A DNA stretch of 64,000 nt from Manis javanica (Eukaryota > Chordata > Mammalia > Pholidota > Manidae), in contig NC_133166.1 in assembly GCF_040802235.1 (NCBI RefSeq), positions 1,240,001-1,304,000 on the forward strand, written 5' to 3'. This document shows positions 34,635 through 45,604 of this stretch, one piece after another. The position numbers and the translations under genes were made by a program. The notes beneath the pieces were generated by a model, which ran no database searches, was not told the DNA's origin, and worked only from the letters and a program-made list of their open reading frames with translations. The stretch's first letter is position 1. Each line of letters begins with the position of its first letter.

Positions 34635-35558
34635 ATAGCCCTGCATGTGAGAAGTGTCCTGAGGACCAGTGGCCCAGGATGGAGAGGACTCAGTGCACAC
34701 CCAGAACCGTTGACTTCTTGTCCTTCCACGAGCCCCTTGGCATGGTGCTGACTACCTGCACAGCCCTGCTTTTCCTCCTCGCCCTGGCCATCTTAGGCAT
34801 CTACATCTGGCACCACCACACCCCCATCGTCAGAGCCACTAACTGCCAGCTCAGCTACATTCTGCTGTCCTCCTTGATCCGCTGTTTCCTCTGGCCCTTC
34901 ATGTTCATTGGGCACCCAGGACCCCTCACCTGTGCTGGGTGCCAGGCAGCTTTTGGGGTCACCTTCATCATCTGTGTTTCAGCTGTGCTGGCCAAACCAT
35001 CATGATGGTGACAGCCTTCCATGCCACCCGGCCAGACACCCAGATTAGGAAGTGGCCAGGTCAGTGCTCCCTAGCACCATCCCCATTATCTATTCCTTGG
35101 TCCAGGCAACCTTGTGTACACTCTGGGCAACTGGAGAGCCCCCCAGCCTGTCAACTCTACAGAGCCTGGGTCCACAGTGACCTGAAAAGGTGACAAGGGC
35201 TCCTTGGAACTGTTCTGTGCCATGCTGGTTGGGTTTGCTAGGTCCAGTCAGCTTGCTGGTGGCCTTCCCTGCCTGCCGCCTGCCTGACCCCTTCAATGAA
35301 GCGAAGCATGTCACTCTCAGTGTGTGGATCTGCTCCTGTATCTGGGTGTCCATCATCCCTGCGTACCTGAGTACCCAAGGCAAAGACACAGTGGCCATGG
35401 AGGGCTTTGCCATCTTAGGTTCTGGAGCAGGCCTCCTGTCCTGCCTCTTCATTCCCAAATGCTACATCATCTTTCTCCACCCAGAAAAGAGCACAGAAGT
35501 ACAAATGCTTTGGAGGCATCATATCATCTCAAGTGAGAAAAACAGAAGTGGGCTGTAG
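34635..35558 (+). pseudogene. V2R-like relic, exon 6 (seven-helix domain), broken
   Basis: A candidate acceptor AG lies at 34633-34634 (or 34637-34638). The frame reads CEKCPEDQWPRMERTQC and RTVDFLSFHEPLGMVL, the cysteine-rich end and entry to helix 1. It continues with HHTPIVRATNCQLSYILL (first inner loop and helix 2), FMFIGHPGPLTC and VLAK at helix 3. A 1-base loss near 35000 shifts the frame (TIMMVTAFHATRP, then RKW). A second shift near 35065 gives STIPIIYSLVQATLCTLWAT. A TGA stop lies at 35178. The remainder is open: LPDPFNEAKHVTLSVW, VSIIPAYLSTQGKD and LLSCLFIPKCYIIFLHPEKS, ending at TAG 35556-35558. All seven helix regions are recognisable, but the second outer loop region is badly eroded. 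The F-N-E-A-K and P-K-C-Y-I-I motifs are hallmarks of class C receptors. Confidence 0.88.
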
Positions 35559-36115
35559 GAGGGCCACTTTACTGGGATGCCTTTGCTGGACTCACCACCA
35601 GGAAAACCCTCCTTACCACACAGGTCTGGACCCCTCCTTGTCACTTAGCTGCTTCTATTTTCTGTTTCATTCTATCAAAGGGAAATGAGACACATTTGCA
35701 AATACATTGTCTTTGATGGAAGCATTTGCTCTAACTCATCCTGGAGCCCCCAGCCACCAGCCGGTGCCTGTTGCAAAGAGGAGACAGAGTAGTTGTCTGA
35801 TGAATGAATACATCAGCTTTGCAAAGTTAGCCTTGGAAGAGATATTCGAGAGGAGGCATCGAGGGAGGGTGGTTGAATGGATCCTCCTGGCTCCTCCATG
35901 CTGCAGCTATGTGACTGTGATAATGTTGCCCATCCTCTCAGAGCCTCACTTTCCTGCAACGTGAAATGAGACTAAACCTTTCTTAGTTGTTTGAAGATGA
36001 AGTGAGAAAATGTGTGAATGTTATGAAACATTCAACAGGTAGGTATTTAAAGGTGTCCAGTGCACCCTGTCCTTTTACAATGAGGGAAATGAGGCCGAGA
36101 GAGGGACCAGTGTAC
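35559..36115. other. Intergenic DNA, no recognised feature
   Basis: An L2/MIR-like phrase lies near 35925-36055 ('cctctcagagcctcactttc'), too diverged to delimit. Confidence 0.4.
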
Positions 36116-36330
36116 CCAGGGCATCAGTGCACAGATTTAAGAGTCAGATAATCAGTTTCAAGTCCTAGCTCTGCCATTTACTTAGCTGTGTGCCTTAAGC
36201 AAGTTACTTAACTTCTCTGTATAACAGTTTTTCTCATGTATGAAGGAACAGAGGACTGTTAGTATTTATAAGCATTTAGAGAAGTACCTGTTATATAGTA
36301 AAGGCTATACAAGTATTGGTTAAATAATTC
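36116..36330 (+). repeat. MIR-type SINE remnant
   Basis: 'aagtcctagctctgccattt' followed by 'cttaagcaagttacttaact' and 'tctctgtataacagtttttc' is MIR core text. Confidence 0.65.
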
Positions 36331-36762
36331 AATAGAAGTATACATAGTGGCAAATCTGGATCTCTTGATTCATTGCTGAATAACTTGAACTTTTATGAGA
36401 TTCTTGCTCCACACAAGGTCCTGAGGAGACGCCTCCAGGGAGGCTCAGAGTCCTTAGAAACAAAGAGCTTGTGATATAACATTTCCAACCTAACCCAATT
36501 GGATTAAACTAAATACATCTATTGTGAAACTGTTTTATAAGAAGTAAACAACCTGTTCCTGGTCTGATTAATTCCCATTCTTTGAGTAGATGATGACAGG
36601 TGACTGTCACAGACCCATGACCCCTAAAGCAAATCCTGCTCTAAATGAAGCCCCTCCACAATCCATGAGAGTGTGAGGATATTGATGACACCCACTAAAT
36701 ATCAGGCACTTCTTGCCTACTGGGACCCAGTGCTGACCATGTAAACAACAAGAAGATCCTAG

Positions 36763-37045
36763 ATTAGGGGTTGGCAAATGGTCTCTGTTACAACTACTCA
36801 ACTCTATCATTTCAGCATAAAAGCAGCCATAGACAATACAGATAGTGTGTGTTCTAATAAAACTTAATTTATGAACACTGAAATTTTAGTTTTATAAAAT
36901 GTTTATGTGTCATGAAATATTATTCTACTTTTGATTTGTTTTCAACTATTTAAAAAGACAAAAATCATTCCTAGCTCACACATCATTAAAAACAGTGCTG
37001 AACCAGATTTGGCCCACAGGCCTTAGTATGCCAATATCCGAGGGT
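36763..37045 (-). mobile_element. MER1-type hAT-Charlie element
   Basis: It begins 'aggggttggcaaatggtctc', continues 'tgttacaactactcaactct' and 'aaaagcagccatagacaata', and ends 'gatttggcccacaggcctta'. This is MER1 order, with about 100 extra bases in the middle (an AT-rich block at 36880-36960). It lies about 260 bp past the OR6Q1 stop codon. Orientation is tentative. Confidence 0.65.
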
Positions 37046-37305
37046 AGATTGACTCTATGACACAGAAGGAACTAGGATCTTTAAATGCCTGTTGAGCGGA
37101 GCTACCCACCAACCTGGAACACCTTTCAGGGAAGAGAAAACATCCTTTCTTTAAGCTCCGTTCTATTCAGCCTCTCTTGTTATAGGAGATTAACCACTAA
37201 CACACGATCCATAACTATTGATCACCTGGTGTGCTCCATTCCATAGACCTCACCATCCTCCTTCTCAAGAGCCAAGGCAAGGAGACTGGGTCCCTCCCTA
37301 CCTCC

Positions 37306-38262
37306 TCATTGACCTTTCCAAGACCCACAGGATAAGGCCCTGCCCAGAGCTCCCTTTACCTCTTTGTTCCGAAGACTGTAGATGAGGGGGTTGAGCATTG
37401 GCGTGACAATGGAGTAGAAGACAGACACCACCTTGTTGAAGCCGATGGAGGATGCCACTTTGGTCCGGACATACATAAAGAAAAGAGTGCCATAGAAGAG
37501 GCTCACCACAGTCAGGTGAGCTGCACAAGTGGAGAAGGCCTTCCGGCGCTCAGCAGCTGAACGGATATGGAACAGCGTCCAGACGATGTTGCCGTAGGAC
37601 CCAGCAATGACCGTAGAGGAGGCAAAGAGCACCACCAGAGAGACAAGGAAGTCTGCGGTCTCCTTCAGGGTGACATCCGAGCAGGACAAGGCTAGCAGGG
37701 GTGAGGCATCACAGAAGAAGTGGTCGATGGCATTGGGACCACAAAACATCAGCTGGGACATGAGATAGATGGGCAAGACAGGCGTGAGGAAGCCCACTAG
37801 CCAACAAGCACCTGCCAGGTAGATGCAGGTGTCCCAGGAGACCAAGGTCCCATATCGGAGAGGCATACATATGGCCACATAGCGGTCATAGGCCATGGCA
37901 GCCAATAGGAAACACTCAGTCGCCCCGAGGAAGGTGAAGATGAAGAGCTGGGACAGGCAACCAGCATAGGAGATAGTCTTGCCCCCATCTACCCCAGTAA
38001 AACCAGCCAGCATTTTGGGCACTGTGACTGAAGTGTACATGATTTCAAGGCAGGACAAGTGGGTCAGGAAGAAATACATGGGTCTACGTAGCCGGCGGTC
38101 TAAACCTACCACCAAGATGATGGCTGAGTTCTCCACCAAGGTGAACAGGTACATGGCGAGGAAGAGTATAAAGAAGAGAAGGCGTGCTTCGTGCAGCTCA
38201 GCAAAGCCCACCATGACAAACTCAGTCACCTGGGTCCAGTTTGGGGCATCAACTATGGGCAT
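37306..38262 (-). CDS. OR6Q1: Olfactory receptor, OR6Q1 orthologue
   Basis: An intact single-exon odorant receptor of 318 residues, very close in remembered sequence to human OR6Q1 (about 317 residues). Landmarks in order are an N-glycosylation site N8-W-T10, EN at 44-45 in helix 1 (the GN variant usual in OR6 members), RRPMYF at 59-64, [10 protein letters not shown] at 123-132 after helix 3, C102, C184 and C194 in the outer loops, SYG at 222-224 in helix 5, KAFSTCAAH at 241-249 and PMLNPLIY at 288-295 in helix 7. The ATG at 38262 gives a short N-terminal tail (MPIVDAPNWT), and no better start exists nearby. It would respond to an odorant through G-olf; the ligand is not known to me. It faces OR9I1 across the receptor relic. 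The pair is also close in human 11q12.1. Confidence 0.93.
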   Translation of the reverse strand: MPIVDAPNWTQVTEFVMVGFAELHEARLLFFILFLAMYLFTLVENSAIILVVGLDRRLRRPMYFFLTHLSCLEIMYTSVTVPKMLAGFTGVDGGKTISYAGCLSQLFIFTFLGATECFLLAAMAYDRYVAICMPLRYGTLVSWDTCIYLAGACWLVGFLTPVLPIYLMSQLMFCGPNAIDHFFCDASPLLALSCSDVTLKETADFLVSLVVLFASSTVIAGSYGNIVWTLFHIRSAAERRKAFSTCAAHLTVVSLFYGTLFFMYVRTKVASSIGFNKVVSVFYSIVTPMLNPLIYSLRNKEVKGALGRALSCGSWKGQ

Positions 38263-38870
38263 GACAGCTCAGCAGACCCAGCCTCAAAGGTAATGACAGC
38301 TCAGGCAGAACCTGTGTGGATGTTGGACTGAAATGTCTTTCACTTCAGTAAAGTAAAGTAGAGTCAAGACACGATCCCTCCCCTCAAAGAATTCATAGTC
38401 CAGGAGAGGCACAAAGAAACATTTTCAGTACAAAATTAAAAGTGCTGAGTAGAAATCATGGGTAGGTATATTATGGGAGGAAGAGTAGGGAAATGCAACC
38501 AGTCTCGAGGAATCAGAGAGATCTTCCTAAAGGAAAGGTTATCTGAACTGAAACCTGAAAAATAAGTATAAGTTAATGAGATAAAGGTTAGAAAAGAGAA
38601 GTAAAGAGAACGCAACAAGGATAAACTCTGTTATCAGGAGAGCATTGCACATTTGGGAAACTTCAAGTAGATACAGTTTACCATAAAGGTTAAGAGCTTA
38701 GCTTCCTAATCAAGCATATCTGTCTGCAAGTATAAAAAAATCCTAACAGAGTTGTGAAATTTTAAATTACATAGTCTCTCTAAAGCACTTAGCATTATGT
38801 TTGGGTTAATAAGAATTAGGGAAAAGACTGAAATGTTGACCTCCCCTGTGACAGAGTATGAAAACAAATG
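38263..38870. other. Intergenic DNA upstream of OR6Q1
   Basis: The 38440-38640 stretch has wording of an old repeat that I cannot name. No non-coding 5' exon could be recognised for OR6Q1. Confidence 0.35.
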
Positions 38871-38872
38871 GC

Positions 38873-39490
38873 TCCAAAAGACATATGCACCCCTATGTTT
38901 ATCACAGCACTATTTACAATAGCCAAGACATAGAAGCAACCTAAGTCCATCAGTAGATGAATGGATAAAGAAGATGTGGTACATACACACAATAGAATAT
39001 TATTCAGCCATAAGAAGAAAACAAATCCTGCCATTTGCAACAACATTGATGGAGCTAGAGGGCATTAAGCTCAGTGAAATAAGTCAGGCAGAGAAAGACA
39101 AGTACCAAAAGATTTCACTCATCTGTGGAGCATAACTACAATGCAAAAACTGAAGGAACAAAACAGCAGCAGACTCTCAGAACCCAAGAATGGACTAGCA
39201 GTTACCAAAGGGAAAGGGACTGGGGAGGGTGGGTGGGAACAGAGGGAGAAGGGGATTAACGGTTATTATGATTAACACACATAAGAGGGGGGCACAGAGA
39301 AGGCAGTATAGCACAGAGAAGACAAGTAGTGACTCTATAGCATCTTACTATGCTGATGGGCAGTGACTGTAATGGGGTATGTGGTGGGGACTTGATAATG
39401 GGGGAAATGTAGTAACCACAATGTTGTTCATGTGAACCCTGAACATAAGATTGTGTATCAATGATACCTTAATGAAAAAAAGAAAGAAAG
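38873..39490 (+). mobile_element. LINE-1 3' end, 5'-truncated, sense
   Basis: It starts at 'catatgcacccctatgttta' in the last part of ORF2, passes the conserved 'gtccatcagtagatgaatgg' and 'aaataagtcaggcagagaaa', and runs into a G-rich 3' UTR ('ggactggggagggtgggtgg'). The tail is A/G-rich with repeated gaaa units near 39480-39500. It is the same 3'-end type as the copies at 52923, 56898 and 61631. The ORF2 end is broken by several changes. Confidence 0.88.
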
Positions 39491-39799
39491 AAAAGAGGAT
39501 GGCTGGTGTTGAACTTGAGGAACAGGCTAAGACAATATAGTGAAGAGCTAGTAACCAAGTTAAGGGAAAGGACAGATCGGAGCTTCATTCAAGGACAACA
39601 GGGAGGCTTGAAAAGTTCTAAGCAGGGAAATAATGTTGTGCTTTCTGCCTTCGTAAGGAGCAAGTATGCAGTGCTGAGGTAGGTTTAGAAGGAACAAGAT
39701 GGGATATAGGGAGGCCAGGTTGGGAGGGTGTTGCCGGTATAGCATAAAGGGATGATGGCCGGGGCCACTAGGCATGGTGAGTGAACAGAGCTGTTAAGA

Positions 39800-39965
39800 A
39801 ATAAAATCATCAGGATTGAGTTTGCACCCAAGTTCCAGCATCAACCTGAGATATGTGTGACCATGGGCAAATCACTAAATGATTTTTTTTAAACAGTTAA
39901 TAAGAGGTCCAAAAAGATGAATTCCTGTCTTGTTTCAGGGTTAAGTGAAAGAATATAATATCTCC
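39800..39965 (+). repeat. MIR-type SINE remnant
   Basis: 'gagtttgcacccaagttcca', 'gtgtgaccatgggcaaatca', then 'gggttaagtgaaagaatata' in MIR order. Confidence 0.5.
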
Positions 39966-39967
39966 AC

Positions 39968-40275
39968 CATGTGGCAGTTTTCAAATAGAGCCCCAAATTC
40001 TTTGACACCCTTCCCATTTCATAGGTGGGGACTATGGCCATTCCCCTTGAACACAGGCTTTGTCACTGCCTGACAGCAGAAGAATATGGAAGTGACATGA
40101 TGCCAGTTTCCAGGCCCAGGCCTATAGAAACTGCTTCTTCTTCCTGTTTCTTGGCACCCAGCCACCATGGTGTGAGGAAGCCCAAGCAGCCTGCAGAAAG
40201 GCCCAGGCGGAGAGCAGCTAAAGTACTGATACAAAATCAGGAAATGGTGCCCGCCCAGCATCCACCATGGGGCCT
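39968..40275 (+). mobile_element. MLT1-like (ERVL-MaLR) LTR fragment
   Basis: 'gtggcagttttcaaatagag', 'gaatatggaagtgacatgat', 'gccagtttccaggcccaggc' and 'ggcacccagccaccatggtg' match MLT1-family LTR wording. It is an old non-autonomous LTR piece with no coding content. Confidence 0.55.
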
Positions 40276-40639
40276 GGTACGGAGCTGGTATTGCCTTATA
40301 GTAGTTTCAGTTTCCTGATCCGTGACTTAGAGAGAGGATGCCAAAATCTAAAGGAGTGTGTATCAGGTCCAGATAAGTTACCCTGAAAGAACCTGTATTT
40401 ATTACTCAACAGCTGAAGGAGGGGTAAAGAAGTGGGATGTTTCACACACACACAGAAAGCAAGATTCACACTTCCTCAGTGTTATCTGTGGGGTTTTTAA
40501 CAAGCACGTGTGTTTTTCCTGCTATCTCTTTCCCCATTCACAGGCTAAATTCAGAACATTTTGAGACCTGGGTGGATGGTGGAACCACAGGACTGAAGGA
40601 ACCTGGACCACTGAGAAAAATTATACATGTGTCCTAGGG

Positions 40640-40855
40640 AAGGGGTCACCCAGCTTCTCCTGTAAAGGGCCAGACCGTACATATTTTAGGCTATGCAGAG
40701 CACATACAATCTCTGCCACATATTCTTCTTTGGGTCTTTTTTGTGTTGTTTTTTGCAAACCTCTAAAAATGTAGAACTACTTAGCTCATGGGCCATGCAG
40801 AAACAGGCCAAAAGCTGGACCAGGCCCACAGGCTGTAATGTGCCACTTTGGATAT
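40640..40855 (+). mobile_element. hAT (MER1-like) remnant
   Basis: 'ctcctgtaaagggccagacc' then 'ttttaggctatgcagagcac' and 'ctggaccaggcccacaggct' are MER1-type phrases on both sides of an AT-rich middle. Diverged. Confidence 0.5.
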
Positions 40856-40859
40856 TATA

Positions 40860-42025
40860 TGAGCAAAAAGAACACCATCTTACTGTGTTAAACTAAAGTT
40901 ACACTACCTGGTGGTCACACATACCACCTTGCCACCACCAAACCACAAACCACCCCAAATCGTCAGCTGTCCCTGCATCGCCCACCCTAATCTCTAATTA
41001 ATAAAGTACATAGAGACCTTTTCTTGAATTCCACATCAAAAGCCTGATATCTAAAAAAATGAAATGATGATGAGATCATTGAATTAGCTCTCCCTCTGCT
41101 TTCCAACACCTGATTGTATTCTTTGAGAGACCCAAGAGATCAACTCAGACTGTCAAATAGATTGAATTGTTATATCAAGAAAACCACTCAAAAGTTGAAA
41201 TGAATCAAATAATTGAATGGGTGTTCCATTACTTCATTTACTAACATAAAGCAATTCACTTCCACTCATCAAAAAAGAAAGCATTCCACAATTATCTAAC
41301 TGTTGGTGAATTTTGAAGTCAGCAGCTTTTTGTACCTGGTCATTCATAATTTACTGATGTGGCTTCCCCCAACTTCCCTGTCTGCCACTTCCTCCTTCAT
41401 CATGGAGCCCTGGGGTACCAGGTGTTGTACTGGTATTGGGCCTCTGATGGTAGAGTTAGGAGCCCTACCCTTAAAAAGCCCATATCTTTCAGGGGAGATA
41501 GAGAGGTATCCAGGTGTCACAACAGGGATGTGATCAGTCCATTTTTATGTACCTGGGAGAACAAAGCAGAGGACAGTTAATTTGACCCAGAAGGAAGACA
41601 GGACAGGTGGGATCAAGAAACAATTTCCCAATCAGATCAGTGTGCAGGATGAGGGAGAAGGTGATCCTTGACAGACAAGACCAAGTTCAGCAGGAAAAGA
41701 GAAGTACAAAAAGTGAATTGTGAGAGGAGATTGTGAGATCCTTGGGGAAGCAGGCCAGGAAGTGCCTAAGACCATGGTCAGTCATCAGCCCACTGGTATC
41801 TTCAAGACCCAGTTTTACCACCTCCTAACTGAACGGTAGTCAAAACACCAAGCTAGAGGGGCAATGCCTAACACAACAGAATAAATTTCCAGTGGAATCA
41901 CTGAAGTCACCAGAGATGAGTTAAATGAGGAAAGTCTTCTGAGCAAGATTTTCAGGATGAAGGAACCCCACCTCAGAGCTCTTCAACCATGTATTGGTGG
42001 GCAGAGGAGCCTCCCTCCAAAAATA
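40860..42025. other. Intergenic DNA, no recognised feature
   Basis: No gene or nameable repeat was seen. Confidence 0.45.
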
Positions 42026-42027
42026 AA

Positions 42028-42310
42028 AGAAGAGTGTTTATTGAGCCCCTCCTGTGGGCCACATTCTGCTGGGCTTAGATTATCTCCTTTAATCCCCACA
42101 CCTATTCTATGACCCAGTGACCCACCCTCCATAGAGGTAAGATTCATCCTGGATTTCATGCCACTGAAAAATCAGGCTCAGAGAGAATAACTTGCATCAA
42201 ATTAGAGAACAGTATGTGGCAGAGAAGGGATTCAAGCCCCAGTGAATCTGACACAAAAGCCTGAGCTTCCCTTCCACACACCATGCCATCTCCCTCTGCC
42301 ATTTCATGTC
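42028..42310 (-). repeat. MIR-type SINE remnant
   Basis: The wording 'gtgtttattgagcccctcct', 'gggccacattctgctgggct' and 'gagaagggattcaagcccca' has the order of an old full-length MIR. The strand is tentative. Confidence 0.5.
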
Positions 42311-42314
42311 TCCG

Positions 42315-43015
42315 AGTGACACAGCTGAAGTCCAGGTCTCCAGGCCCGCCTGTGAGGTTGATTTCTCTGCAACTCAGAGCCCTGCTGGAGGGATCCCCCG
42401 CAGGCTCCAGCATCCTGCAGGGGCACAGGGAAGCCCCACGGCCTAGCAACTGCTTCGGCTTCCTCTCCAAGGCTGAGAAAACTCTACCACCCAAGGGTCA
42501 CTTAGGGAAAGGCAGCCAGTAGGGGAGGAAAGGGAGACAGGAACAATCACTGAATAAGGAGAGAGGCTGCACAGAAATTCAGACTAATCTGATGTCCTCA
42601 AAAGGTGGTGCTCCCTTGGCTAAGATTTTCCCAAACTAATATGGAAAAACCATTTGGGGCTCATGCTGGGAAATGAACCTTAGTTGCTGCAGCTGTTTGT
42701 TTGCGCGGCCCTGTGATGAGCCTGGTGAGCGAGGCCGCATTTCTCCTGCTGCAGATCTCTCCATCTGGCCCTCGGGCAGCCTTGTCCCCAGCAGTGAAAG
42801 GAACTGAAAAATGAGCTCACCAAGAGCCCGACAATGCTGTGTGGAAAATAACCACCGAACCAAGGTGAGCAGGCAAAGGCGGGTGGTGGGGGGAGCCATG
42901 GGGCGGACAGACGACTGCACTCCCTCGCCCTGGCTCACCACATGCCCTCTTCCCTGCTCCCGCTGTGACCTGACAGCAGCAGCCTGTCGCACTTCCCACA
43001 TGCACCATCTCTAAA
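42315..43015. other. Intergenic DNA, no recognised gene
   Basis: Moderately GC-rich. Open frames on both strands (for example 42156-42494 and 42636-43001 on the minus strand) are not family-like. Confidence 0.4.
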
Positions 43016-43019
43016 GTCC

Positions 43020-45470
43020 GAGGAGCCAAGCTTGTATTTTGGGAAAGTCCCTTAATCTTGCTGATCTACAGTACTCTCATTGTCAAATGGGGGGCATAGT
43101 ACGTACATTTTGTGGGGTCTGAAAATCGAAGGAAACAGCAGTAAGGGCAAGTTCCAGGCCTTTGCTCTTATTGCTCCCCGTGCCCCTTGTTGCCCCTTTC
43201 TGTTCTTCAATTCTCTGCATAAAGCTATTCTAACAGAGGCCCTTTCTGAGCACCTCTCTGAAGATGCAACTCCCCATCTCTCTCTGACTCCCTCCTGCTT
43301 TGATAGTTTTGTCCCAGCTTCATTGTCATCTGTTAGAGATTTATTTATCTATAATATCACACACGTTAGCTCCTTGAAGACATTATCTTTGTTTGTTTGT
43401 TCCTCATTGTATTGCCAATGCCAAAAAGAGTCACAGGGATGCGGTTTGCATGCAATAAATATGTTGGCATAATAAAAGAATGCATGCATGCTCCCAGCAC
43501 CATGCTGACCCCAAGTGCTGTTTGCTTTCCTCATCCTGCTACTTGTTTCAAGGAAACAGGAAGGAAAGGAAGCCCACCAGTACTTACGGAAGAGCCATCC
43601 AATCTGGGTGCAGATGTCTGTGCAACCCTCCTGCCAATCAGCTCTAAGACAGACGATGCCTGGAGGCTGGTGCCCAGAGAAGCTCACTGGCCTTGGGTGG
43701 GAGACTAGTTAAATTCATTTTTATGTGTAATTTGTTTCTCTTACCTGCTGAATTTGATTATAAATTTCCTGAAAAACTGTACTGTATCAGCTGTTTTCGA
43801 ACTCTGCTCCACCAAGCCCTAGATTTCCTCAGTTGCCAGGTAGCTGTGAAGGGGAAGAAAGGGCCCTGGCGTGTGGGGCTCCCCTGAGCCTTGTTTTAAC
43901 CAGCTAGTAAGTGGCAGAGCCCTGACAAGAATACAGCCCATTCTCACCCCAGAGCCCACCATCTTTTTCCACCACACATCTCCCCAGAGACTGACACTCC
44001 CAAAGCTAAACCTGACCTAATAACCACGTGCTTCTCTCATTATTCCAGCAGCTTCAGTACTGAGTAGGCACGACGTAGTCCTCCAGCTATTCACATAAGG
44101 TCTCCCCGTGATGAGAACAAATGGGAAATGGAGATAGGAGAAAGGAAATGGGAGGTCTCTACAGTCACATGCAACAGAGACCCCAATCCCAGAGCGACTT
44201 GGAGAGCCCGCTACCACAGAATTCCCAAGTGAAAACCAAACTTTCTGAGCTTCTAAGCTCCTAGTTGTTAGATAGAAACAATACCTGCTCTTCCTGTCTC
44301 CCGGGATATTCTGTGAATAAATGAGATAGTGGATATACAAGCTCTTTGTAAACTTTAAAGTGCACTCTAGGAAGACCTTCTTATTATGTTGCTTCCATTG
44401 CTTATGGACTATGTGATTATTATACAAAATCTCAATAAAGGGAAAGCCTGAGGGGTGGCAGCCTCAGCGGGGCCCTGGGGATGGCCGTGACGCTGCACTT
44501 GAATAATAAGCAAAGTGATTTTGGTAAGATTGTAGGTTTACTTGCAATGGCTTAAGGGGGCAGATAGAGATGAAGAGGAACTAAAATCCCCACCGTCCTT
44601 GGCACCCTACCCTATGTGAGCTTAAGCAAATCAATGGAATTCCATTTCCTCACTTGAAAAGTGGGTTGATATTTAAAACCACCATGACTCTGTAAAAGAA
44701 GTTTTGAAAGAAAAAAATGAGATAACAAAGTGGGAAAACTCTGAGAAACGACTGTGTGACACTGAGGTCAGGAACCCTTACTCTGCATTGGGTATGTCTT
44801 TGGGTTGATGGCATTTTTTCCAAAGGCCACCTTCTGCACACTCTGAGTGTATGTGCTTGTTAGTTCCCGGCATGCCTGCAAACCAGAAGCTAAATAGCCA
44901 TGTTCAGGTGTTCAGGCATCTCTAGAGGAGCCACTCACCTGCCCTCCTGCTAATTCTCTGCCTCTTCTGTAGATGAAAAACAAAGGTCCAATATGCTCAG
45001 AACCTTGGGGCTGGTGGCAAATGCAAGCTATTAAACCTCACAGCGGACAAGAGACCCCAAATTTAAGAATCACAGCTTCTCTAAACCAAGGGTAGAGATC
45101 TGCCATCAGCAGAACTGGAAAGGGAAGAAGAAATGGGGGTTGTCACTGGCTCTAAGATGACTCACATTCTATGTGAGTGCCTCTTAAAACCTAGGAGTGA
45201 CCCATGGGATCAGTTCTCCATGGAAATTTGAAGCACTCAGACAATTAAGAAAAAAAGATAATAAATTATGGAAAACTCTGCCCCCAGAGGGTGTGCAGAA
45301 ACTACATGGGAGTCTCTTTGCTGAGGTTTCTGGCTCTAAAGTACTCTGGAATAGGGTTAAATAAATTCTTCAGAGTTCTAGATTTATCCAGAATGCAATG
45401 AGGTTTTCCTTTACTAGGGTCAGTCAAATGTCTCCCCATTCACCTGCCTGCCCTTTAACCCCAGGTGGGG
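43020..45470. other. Intergenic DNA, mostly unassigned
   Basis: MIR-like snippets lie near 43030-43110 and 44240-44370. No gene could be supported. Open frames are short and without domains. Confidence 0.4.
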
Positions 45471-45474
45471 AAAA

Positions 45475-45600
45475 TCTACAGTGATAATGGATATTACTAG
45501 TAGTAGCCATACTGTGCCAGGCTACATGCATGTGGATGTAAACAAAACAGCCTTAATCCTTAAGGAGCTCACAGTCCTATAGCGGCTGTGACTAAGGATC
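45475..45600 (+). repeat. L2-type fragment
   Basis: 'actgtgccaggctacatgca' and 'taaggagctcacagtcctat' follow the L2 3'-end order. Confidence 0.5.
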
Positions 45601-45604
45601 ACTT

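Larger units (their letters stand above)
19419..35558 (+). pseudogene. V2R-like class C GPCR pseudogene (whole locus)
   Basis: Four separated blocks on the plus strand line up, in the right order, with exons 2, 3, 4 and 6 of a vomeronasal type-2 receptor. Such receptors are class C GPCRs with a large Venus-flytrap ligand domain, a cysteine-rich linker and seven helices, and they act in vomeronasal neurons. Splice borders are preserved at exon 2 (donor GTAAGA at 19711), exon 3 (acceptor AG at 26767-26768 and donor GTGAAC at 27583) and exon 4 (acceptor AG at 29431-29432). Exon 1 and the roughly 120-bp cysteine-rich exon 5 were not found. Exons 3 and 6 contain stops and frameshifts, so no product is expected. 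The calcium-sensing receptor and GPRC6A share the same fold. V2R is favoured by exon-edge wording such as VPQ|ISYGS and by the helix-7 FxPKCYII text. TAS1R taste receptors fit less well. Confidence 0.85.

Noticed and set aside
19419-35558. TAS1R taste receptor as the identity of the class C relic
   Set aside because: The first inner loop and helix 7 wording (HTPIVRATN, FNEAK, PKCYII) fits V2R/CaSR-type receptors better than TAS1R.
37979-38293. Plus-strand open frame over the OR6Q1 start
   Set aside because: Antisense shadow of OR6Q1; basic, low-complexity text.
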